A DNA stretch of 64,000 nucleotides from the NCBI GenBank assembly GCA_937873655.1, contig CALMYQ010000052.1, positions 41,036 to 105,035 on the forward strand, in the 5' to 3' direction. How positions within the stretch are numbered: the stretch's first letter is position 1; every line of letters starts with the position of its first letter. The DNA comes from an uncultured Lewinella sp. Lineage in GTDB: Bacteria; Bacteroidota; Bacteroidia; Chitinophagales; Saprospiraceae. Positions 35,001-41,195 of the stretch are shown piece after piece. The notes under the pieces were generated by a model, which did not search any database, was not told where the DNA came from, and worked only from the letters and a program-made list of their open reading frames with translations. The translations under genes and the position numbers were made by a program.

Positions 35001-35305
35001 TTGCCGATCCGAACGGCTACTGCAGCGGCGCCCGAACCGGCATCGTATCGTCAGCCATCGCCGATGAAGAAGCCGTCAGGATTTTCCCCAATCCGGCGCA
35101 GGATAAACTAACAATTGAGTTCGGCGCACAGCCGTTGGGGTACGAGATCATGAATGCAACCGGCGGGCACATTTACAGGGCAGCGATCGAAGACGACAAC
35201 CGCGTGGAGAAGGATATTTCCAGTTATCCGGAGGGGTTGTATTTCCTCAAGCTGACCCTGATCGACGGACGGTCGGTTGTTCAGCGGTTTATAATTGCCC
35301 GATAG
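32078..35305 (+). CDS. Secreted trypsin-fold serine protease with four cysteine-bounded repeats and T9SS sorting domain
   Basis: A 1075-residue protein: signal peptide (to LHAQ), propeptide-like beta region (~30-220), then a chymotrypsin-fold domain with His260 in LTANHCIEG, Asp319 in SSDFALLRL and Ser398 in GGSSGSGLF, resembling lysyl-endopeptidase-type enzymes. Four repeats of ~100 residues follow (~480-885), each opening with a cysteine, carrying DNGTxxxPxDDYxTF and closing TDPGSC. Then comes a HYR-like domain and a type A sorting domain (RIFPNPAQDKLTIEF ... YPEGLYFLKL). Exported by T9SS; the repeats may bind a surface or substrate. A terminator-like hairpin follows at 35348-35385. Confidence 0.94.
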   Translation: MKTTERFTRKLPRILVFSFVLLLLIPNLHAQISRGGAPRSFSAALTGTVQTVTTPAVDLTRVRAEDEENDGANSPIRFAIPFKVHLTLENSGTWTEMTGGDRIWRLRVHCPDAQSINFLYDDFHMPEGGLFYLYTPDHNQVLGAFGVHNNRPYSGFATAVTIGDEIMLEYFEPAADRGRGRISIAQIAHGYRFFGEDGSEGLGDGGSCQVNVNCSPEGDNWQVEKKSVARIVVNGSALCTGTLINNSAQDCTPYFLTANHCIEGSYDAVTNPNIPGFVFYWNYERPGCPNTGTPPNQTTSGATVVANPSVGGNAAASSDFALLRLTSNPVDVYDVYFAGFDASGSPGTGGVGIHHPAGDAKKIATHNITPTSVVSDHFWRIFWSQTPNGWSVTEGGSSGSGLFNSQKRLIGQLFGGFAGGQPNCSDPANDEGDYGKLSYSWNNNGATDSRRRLRDWLDPVGGGSITVVNGQSTCVPLNCQISGAGLSNIACHDNGTDTPTDDYITFTLNPTGMDIGQSYSVSGAAITPNTGVYGAPTTFTAAAGSASGPNLNLTITDSFSSGCQASVSVTPPGACSVVVPCSIDNATITNIQCKDNDTPGNPADDYISFQLIVTGTNTGSTYRVIGPVVGSNRGSYGVPKDFRTTAGTAGNGNITLTIQDFSNAGCSLTVVLTDPGSCSVAIPDCDLTGAGLSGISCNNNGTAANDSDDRITFNLSPVGISLGTQYTVSGTGVPTQTGVYGQVSAFTSSPGTAGNGNLTLKIIDGSDTGCQLTFTVTDPGSCSGNPPPPVCSLVSANLSGVACQDNGTPSNPADDYLTFTLNPTGSALGSGYAVSGALLSPAGGAYGSAATFATAPGSANGGNLNLTITDNGTAACQLSFTVINPGTCSNATGPDCSVQAAVCQNATINIGSNGAVVLDPQLLAAGPDPSCEYNVKLISPRSNVFTCGSLGVKPVTIRVTDSNGQSITCTVQVTVADPNGYCSGARTGIVSSAIADEEAVRIFPNPAQDKLTIEFGAQPLGYEIMNATGGHIYRAAIEDDNRVEKDISSYPEGLYFLKLTLIDGRSVVQRFIIAR

Positions 35306-35347
35306 GCCTTTTCTGACTTCATGGGTATAAAACCCGGATAATTCCCT

Positions 35348-35385
35348 GCAAAGCCGCCGGACTGATTGTTCCCTGGCGGCTTTGC
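35348..35385 (+). terminator. Terminator of the serine protease gene
   Basis: GCAAAGCCGCC (35348-35358) and GGCGGCTTTGC (35375-35385) form a perfect 11-bp stem with a 16-base loop. Confidence 0.65.
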
Positions 35386-35504
35386 GGCTTTATAAGCGAA
35401 TAAAAATGGTATCGATTCCCCTTCTGGAGCGACTCGCCTCTTACCTCAATCTTCAATCAGGAGCGGGTTTTAAAATTTAATGTTAATTCAATGTTAATTT
35501 AATA

Positions 35505-35535
35505 TTGATTTTTTGTAAATAAATGCATATATTTG
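35505..35535 (+). promoter_or_regulatory. Promoter upstream of the aspartic protease gene
   Basis: TATATTTG (35528-35535) is a perfect -7 match, with TTG at 35505-35507 twenty bases upstream. The transcript would have a ~185-base leader before ATG 35730 without an obvious structure. Confidence 0.5.
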
Positions 35536-35729
35536 TACGATCAAGCGCAGAGCGTTAGATAGATCGTGCTGACAAAGTCCATAATTCCCTTGAACAAGAG
35601 ATAACGGAGGCGGTCAGTCAAACAATGCCGGTTGGTCCGGTGATGGTTTAACCTGGAGGCGGTTTGAATTTTATCCCATAGCACACAATACAGGAATGGA
35701 ATTCGGTCACCTCTCCAAGCATTGTTGAG

Positions 35730-36659
35730 ATGAAGCGGACTTTCACTGTATTCCTGTTACTATTCGGCCTTTCGGCTTTCGGGCAACATGCTATTGCCCT
35801 GTTGGAAATTCCTGAAGCCAGATTTTCTTTCCATTCCAGATCCGGTATCGGCAATCAACCCGTCAGTGCGGACATTATACGTGGCATGTGGGTTGTAAAT
35901 GCTTCGCTGAACGGCAAAACCGGAGCGTTTATCCTCGACACCGGTGCGCCCATGCTGGCCGTCAACCGGATGCCGGCCTCAAAAAGCGATATTGTTGCGT
36001 CCGGTTTCAGCGGTAAAGTGGAAGTCGGGACCACCCAGGTCGATCAATTCAACTGGTCGGGGATCAATTTGCGGGATTTCACCGCATTGGAGCTGGATAT
36101 TTCCCATATCGAAGCGGTTTTCGGAAAGGAATTGATGGGCTTGATCGGATTTGAGGTCATCCGGGGGAATGAGATCTATTTTGATTACGCTTCCAGCCAG
36201 ATCCAGGTTTTGGATCCCAACCGCAACCCGCTGCACCGGTATTTCGAACCGGCGACCACTGTGCCGTTGACATTTGACGACCACCTGCCCATTGTCAGTT
36301 TGATGATCGGCGGGAAGTCCTTCAAATTCGGTATCGATACCGGGGCGGGTATTAATTTGCTGAACAACAGAGCCGTGGAAAATATCCCGCAGGAGTTGCT
36401 GGTCAAATTACCCAATGAAAGCATTCAGGGATTGGATCAGGATGTAAAGGAATGCGCGTCGTATGAACTGACCGAAGCCTTTCTGGGTAAGGAAAAACTG
36501 GAACAGGTCCGTTTTTCCGGCGGCGACCTGACCCAGCTCAAGGCGCTGACCGGCCTGGAACTCGACGGCATAATCGGCTTTCCCCTGCTCCGGCAGCTGA
36601 AATTCTCCATTAATTATCCCAGAGAAACGCTGTATATCTGGGACAGGACCGACCTTTGA
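35730..36659 (+). CDS. Secreted retropepsin-like aspartic protease with two DTG motifs
   Basis: A 309-residue protein with a signal peptide ending near AFGQ (residue ~19). Two copies of the aspartic-protease signature are present in one chain: FILDTGAPML (Asp70) and FGIDTGAGIN (Asp203), each followed by a hydrophobic-glycine region (GLIGFEVIRG and GIIGFPLLRQ). This matches bacterial 'retropepsin-like' proteins, in which two halves could form a single pepsin-like active site. No PDZ or sorting domain is seen, so a periplasmic location is likely. Substrate unknown. Confidence 0.92.
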   Translation: MKRTFTVFLLLFGLSAFGQHAIALLEIPEARFSFHSRSGIGNQPVSADIIRGMWVVNASLNGKTGAFILDTGAPMLAVNRMPASKSDIVASGFSGKVEVGTTQVDQFNWSGINLRDFTALELDISHIEAVFGKELMGLIGFEVIRGNEIYFDYASSQIQVLDPNRNPLHRYFEPATTVPLTFDDHLPIVSLMIGGKSFKFGIDTGAGINLLNNRAVENIPQELLVKLPNESIQGLDQDVKECASYELTEAFLGKEKLEQVRFSGGDLTQLKALTGLELDGIIGFPLLRQLKFSINYPRETLYIWDRTDL

Positions 36660-36678
36660 ACGACTTTAAGGAACCAAA

Positions 36679-36709
36679 AAGGCCTTGCGGTAATGTACCG
36701 CAAGGCCTT
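36679..36709. terminator. Bidirectional terminator hairpin
   Basis: AAGGCCTTGCGGTA and TACCGCAAGGCCTT form a perfect 14-bp stem with a three-base loop between two convergent genes; an A tract precedes it, giving a T tract on the minus strand. Confidence 0.85.
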
Positions 36710-36743
36710 CGCTTAACAAAATGATATCAAGGACCAAATAGGC

Positions 36744-39700
36744 TTATTTCCTGACAATGGTCTGGCTGTAGAACTTGTTGTCGGCAGTAGCCAGCAACAG
36801 TACGTACATGCCTGAGTTCAAACCTTGCAGGTTCAGGCTGTTGTTGTTTACCTGTGCCTGCCTTACCAGCTGACCGTTCATATTGTATACCAGCGCCTTC
36901 ACGACTTTGAGGTCGGTATCCAGGCGTACCTCGTCGATAAACGGGTTGGGGTAAACCGTGATGCCCGCCTGGGCTACCGGCTCAACCTTCACGCTGGTGA
37001 TCACATCCCAGTAGGAGCCGTTCAGCATGGAAGAGCCGCCGGCCAGCAGGAAGTTGGGCTTGCCCGTTTGCTTGAACGGATCGTTGTAGTTCAGGTCCAG
37101 TACGCTGGTCAGTACTTCATTTTCACGCTCTGCGGCCAAAAACCATGCACTCTCGGCAGTGGAAGTCCAACCGGCGAGGCTGTCATTTGCCGTTACATAG
37201 AACGGAACCGAAGCGCCGGCGATCACGCTGTTGCTGATTTTCAGTTCACCTGAAATGGCGTTGAGGGCGGAAGGGCCTTCAATGCGGATGCCCCATTTGT
37301 TACCGGCAAAGATCGTGTTGTAGATCTGCAGTTTGGTATTCCTGCGCAGGTGGGCGCCGTGCTGGTGGAGTGCATCGAATGCAGTCGACGTCGTAGCCCT
37401 CGGGCCGAACACGCTGATGTTGGAGAATACGGCCGTCGTATACGGTTGGTCCATGGTCGGATCAGCGGCATTGATGCCCGGGTTGTAGTTGTCGGATTCG
37501 AAGCCGTTGGAGCCGGAAACGTCAGCGATATCCGGATCGCGGAGGGTAACGCCGAACTGAACGCGGCCTGCATAACCGTAATCCGTATCAAAGTCGTCAT
37601 CCACCGCCTTGTAGGCGATCAGGTATTTGGCGTTCACCGTACCGCCGAACCATTCGTAGGAGTCGTCGCCGGAGTAGGAAACCTGGATATGGTCAAGTGT
37701 GGTACCGTCGCCGACGCCGCCCAGCGTCAGACCATTGATCTCCTGGTTGGGCTGGAAGGCCACACCCGGGAATTCGAGGCGTACATATTGCATCACGCCG
37801 GAATTATCGCGGGGGTCGTCGCCGCCGTAGAACGTACGGGGGCCGCCTTCGATCTTGGGATTGGTCTGGTTGGTCGGGGCGTTACCCGTCAGGATAATAC
37901 CGCCCCAGTCGCCCGAGACGCGGTTGCCTGCAGCCTGGTTGGAGGTGAACACGATCGGCTGGCTTTCCGTGCCCTGAGCAATGATCTGGCCGCCCGGTTC
38001 AACGATGATGGCGCCCTGCGTGGCTTTGTCGCCGCGGATAACCGTACCAGCGGGGATGATCAGCCTGCCGCCGTTGGCAACGTAAACCCAGCCGGAGAGC
38101 AGGTAGACCTGGCCGGCATCAAGGGTCATGGTGGTGGTAATCTCGAAAGGCGTACCGGAAGTTGTGTTCCCGTTACCAAGCGTAGCGGTTGTTGCCGGGT
38201 AGGTTTTGTTGATCGGGTCGAACTCGGCCCAGTTCTTGGTCCAGTCATTCGCGCCGTCGAACGCGCCGCGGTACCGGACCGGCGTGAAGAAGGGGTCATC
38301 GATCGAGGGTATCTCGGAAGCGCCGAGGCCTTTATCCCAGTAAGAACCGCGCTTGTAAACAGAAGCGGCCGTGAGCAGGAAATTGGGCTTGCCGGATTGT
38401 TTGAACGGATCGTTATACCCCAGATCGGCCACTTTGGTCAGCCACTGGTTTTCAAATTGGCTGTCGAGGAACCAATCGCGCTCGGCGGTCGTCGTCCAGC
38501 CTGCGAGGCTGTCGTTGACCGTTACATAGAACGGAATCTGCGCGCCTGCAACCACGCTGTTGCGAACCTTGAGGTCGCCGCTCATGGCGTTGGCAACTGA
38601 AGGCCCTTCGATGCGAAGGCCCCATTTGTTGCCGGCAAAAACGGTGTTATAGATCTGCAGTTTGGTATTCCTGCGCAGGTGAGCGCCGTGCTGGTGGAGT
38701 GCATCGAATGCAGTCGACGTCGTAGCCCTCGGACCGAAAATGCTCACGTTGGAGAATACCGCCGTGGTGTAGGGCTCATCCTGAGACGGGTCGCCTGCAT
38801 TGATGCCCGGGTTGTAGTTGTCGGATTCGAAGCCGTTGGAGCCGGAAACGTCTGCGATGTCCGGATCGCGGAGGCTAACTGCGAACTGAACGCGACCAGC
38901 ATAGCCGTAGTCCGTATCAAAATCGTCGTCAAGCCCTTTGTAAGCGATCAGGTATTTGGCGTTCACATTGCCGCCGAACCACTCGTAGGAGTCGTCGCCG
39001 GAATAGGAAACCTGGATATGATCCAGAGTCGTGCCGTCGCCGACACCGCCCATGGTCAGGCCGTTGATCTCCTGGTTGGGTTGGAAGGCCACGCCCGGGA
39101 ATTCCAGGCGGACATATTGCATGGAGCCGGAGTTATCGTGCGGGTCGGTACCGCCGTAGAACGTACGGGGGCCGCCTTCGATCTTGGGGTCGGTCTGGTT
39201 GGTCGGGGCATTGCCGGTCAGAATAATGCCGCCCCAGTCGCCGGAAAAACGGTTGCCTGGCGCCTGGTTGGAGGTGAAAACGATCGGGTTGCTCTCCGTG
39301 CCTTGTGCATAGATCTTGCCGCCGCGCTCAACGATGATGGCGCCTTGAGTGGCTTTGTCGCCGCGGATAACCGTACCCGCCGGGATGGTCAGGGTACCAC
39401 CGTTGGTGACGTAAACCCAGCCGGTAAGGAGGTAGACTTTGCCCGCATCCAGCGTCATATTGGTCGTGATCTCGAAAGGCGTACCGGAGGTTGTATTGCC
39501 GTTACCCAGCGTAGCGGTCGTAGCCGGATAGGTCTTATTGATCGGATCGAATTCGGACCAATTCGCAGTCCAGTCACCGCTGCTGCCAAAAGCGCCGCGG
39601 TAATTGACCTTGGTAAAGAAATCGTCGTCAATGGAAGGAATATCGGACTGCCCCAGCCCTGTATCCCAGTAAGAACCACCCAGCAGTGATGAGCCGCCCT

Positions 39701-41030
39701 GGAGCTTAAAATCGGGTTTGCCGGATTGCTTGAACGGATCGTTGTAATTCAGGTTGGCTACAGAGACGATCACCTCATTTTCACGCTGTGCGGCCAAAAA
39801 CCATGCACTTTCGGCGGTGGAAGTCCAGCCGGCCATGCTGTCGGCAGCCGTTACATAGAACGGAATGGAAGCGCCTGCGATCACGCTGTTGTTGATCTTC
39901 AGTTCATTGGCCTGTGCGTTGGCTGCCGAGGGCCCCTCGATGCGGATACCCCATTTGTTGCCGGCAAAAACCGTGTTGTAGATCTGCAGCTTGGTATTCC
40001 TGCGCAGGTGGGCGCCGTGTTGGTGCAGGGCGTCATAAGGTGTGGAGGTTGTAGCTCTTGGGCCGAAAATGCTGACATTGGAGAAAACAGCTGAAGTGTA
40101 AGGCTCGTCGAGGGAAGGATTTCCTGCATTGATGCCCGGGTTGTAGTTGTCGGATTCGAAGCCATTGGAACCGGAGACGTCGGCGATATCCGGATCGCGA
40201 AGACTGACAGCGAACTGAACATGGCCGGCATAACCGTAATCCGTGTCAAAATCATCATCAACAGCCTTGTAGGCGATCAGGTATTTGGCGTTCACGGTCC
40301 CACCGAACCACTCGTAGGAGTCGTCGCCTGAATAGGAAACCTGGATGTGATCGAGGGTGGTGCCGTCACCGACGCCGCCCATGGTCAGGCCGTTGATCTC
40401 CTGGTTGGGTTGGAAGGCCACACCCGGGAATTCCAGGCGAACATATTGGAGCGCCCCGGAGTTATCGTGTGGGTCGGTACCGCCGTAAAAGGTACGGGGG
40501 CCGCCTTCGATCTTGGGGTTGGTTTGGTTGGTCGGTGCGTTACCGGTCAGGATGATGCCGCCCCAATCGCCGGAAAAACGGCTGCCGGCAGGTTGATTGG
40601 AGGTGAATACGATTGGATTACTGGCTGTGCCCTGAGCGATGATTTTTCCACCCGGCTCCACGATGATGGCGCCTTGAGTGGCTTTATCGCCGCGGATAAC
40701 CGTACCGGCAGGGATGGTCAGGGTGCCGCCGTTGGCGACATACACCCAGCCGCTGAGCAGGTAAACCTGAGCGGCGTCCAGCGTCATGCTGCCCGTAATT
40801 TCGAAAGGCGCGCCGGTGGTGGTGTTACCGTTGCCAAGGGTGGCAGTCGTGGCGGGATAAGTCTTATTGACGGGATCAAACTCAGCCCAGTTGGCGGTCC
40901 AGTCGTTCGATCCATCAAAAGCGCCGCGGTACTTCACCTGGGTGAAGAACGCATCCGTAATGGATGGTTGAGCCGAGGACAGGCCGATGAAAGCGGCCAA
41001 AAATCCAGCGGTGAGTAATAATTTCTTCAT
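36744..41030 (-). CDS. T9SS-exported protein made of three 443-residue beta-helix-like repeats
   Basis: A 1428-residue protein starting at ATG 41030, immediately before the signal peptide (to LSSAQ). Three near-identical units of 443 residues (1329 bp) fill it. Each contains KTYPATTATLGNGNTTSG, TLTIPAGTVIRGDKATQGA, GDWGGIILTGNAPTNQT, an acidic block (DDSYEWFGGTVNAKY ... DDDFDTDYGYAG) and LHQHGAHLRRNTKLQIYN. The GTVIRGDK/PIVFTSN text is known from single-unit secreted proteins near TonB receptors. The C-terminus (YPNPFIDEVRLDTDLKV ... SGMYVLLL) is a type A sorting domain. Function unknown; substrate or metal binding by the acidic blocks is speculation. Confidence 0.93.
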   Translation of the reverse strand: MKKLLLTAGFLAAFIGLSSAQPSITDAFFTQVKYRGAFDGSNDWTANWAEFDPVNKTYPATTATLGNGNTTTGAPFEITGSMTLDAAQVYLLSGWVYVANGGTLTIPAGTVIRGDKATQGAIIVEPGGKIIAQGTASNPIVFTSNQPAGSRFSGDWGGIILTGNAPTNQTNPKIEGGPRTFYGGTDPHDNSGALQYVRLEFPGVAFQPNQEINGLTMGGVGDGTTLDHIQVSYSGDDSYEWFGGTVNAKYLIAYKAVDDDFDTDYGYAGHVQFAVSLRDPDIADVSGSNGFESDNYNPGINAGNPSLDEPYTSAVFSNVSIFGPRATTSTPYDALHQHGAHLRRNTKLQIYNTVFAGNKWGIRIEGPSAANAQANELKINNSVIAGASIPFYVTAADSMAGWTSTAESAWFLAAQRENEVIVSVANLNYNDPFKQSGKPDFKLQGGSSLLGGSYWDTGLGQSDIPSIDDDFFTKVNYRGAFGSSGDWTANWSEFDPINKTYPATTATLGNGNTTSGTPFEITTNMTLDAGKVYLLTGWVYVTNGGTLTIPAGTVIRGDKATQGAIIVERGGKIYAQGTESNPIVFTSNQAPGNRFSGDWGGIILTGNAPTNQTDPKIEGGPRTFYGGTDPHDNSGSMQYVRLEFPGVAFQPNQEINGLTMGGVGDGTTLDHIQVSYSGDDSYEWFGGNVNAKYLIAYKGLDDDFDTDYGYAGRVQFAVSLRDPDIADVSGSNGFESDNYNPGINAGDPSQDEPYTTAVFSNVSIFGPRATTSTAFDALHQHGAHLRRNTKLQIYNTVFAGNKWGLRIEGPSVANAMSGDLKVRNSVVAGAQIPFYVTVNDSLAGWTTTAERDWFLDSQFENQWLTKVADLGYNDPFKQSGKPNFLLTAASVYKRGSYWDKGLGASEIPSIDDPFFTPVRYRGAFDGANDWTKNWAEFDPINKTYPATTATLGNGNTTSGTPFEITTTMTLDAGQVYLLSGWVYVANGGRLIIPAGTVIRGDKATQGAIIVEPGGQIIAQGTESQPIVFTSNQAAGNRVSGDWGGIILTGNAPTNQTNPKIEGGPRTFYGGDDPRDNSGVMQYVRLEFPGVAFQPNQEINGLTLGGVGDGTTLDHIQVSYSGDDSYEWFGGTVNAKYLIAYKAVDDDFDTDYGYAGRVQFGVTLRDPDIADVSGSNGFESDNYNPGINAADPTMDQPYTTAVFSNISVFGPRATTSTAFDALHQHGAHLRRNTKLQIYNTIFAGNKWGIRIEGPSALNAISGELKISNSVIAGASVPFYVTANDSLAGWTSTAESAWFLAAERENEVLTSVLDLNYNDPFKQTGKPNFLLAGGSSMLNGSYWDVITSVKVEPVAQAGITVYPNPFIDEVRLDTDLKVVKALVYNMNGQLVRQAQVNNNSLNLQGLNSGMYVLLLATADNKFYSQTIVRK

Positions 41031-41090
41031 TATTCTAAGATTTGTTAACGATATCAATATGGTTCAGGAAAGCAAAAAACAAGCAACTCT

Positions 41091-41112
41091 CTGCCTTGTG
41101 CATTCAAGGCAG
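41091..41112 (-). terminator. Hairpin upstream of the triple-repeat gene
   Basis: CTGCCTTG and CAAGGCAG form a perfect 8-bp stem with a six-base loop. On the minus strand a T-rich stretch (TTGCTTGTTTTTTGC) follows, so it may act as a terminator or attenuator between the receptor gene and the repeat gene. Confidence 0.5.
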
Positions 41113-41142
41113 ACGACCGTGTATTTCTCGCAATTGTTTGAG

Positions 41143-41177
41143 CTTATCCGGCGTCTGTGAAATCGGCGCCGGATAAG
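41143..41177 (-). terminator. Hairpin just after the TonB-dependent receptor gene
   Basis: CTTATCCGGCG and CGCCGGATAAG form a perfect 11-bp stem with a 13-base loop, 19 bases past the receptor stop on the minus strand. No long T tract follows. Confidence 0.6.
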
Positions 41178-41195
41178 ACCAGCAAGGTTAGGTGA

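Noticed and set aside
37350..38600. Long open frame (416 codons) on the plus strand, with similar ones at 38679-39689 and 40347-41018
   Set aside because: They are antisense to the triplicated T9SS gene, recur with its 1329-bp period and show no motif; the minus-strand gene has a signal peptide and sorting domain.
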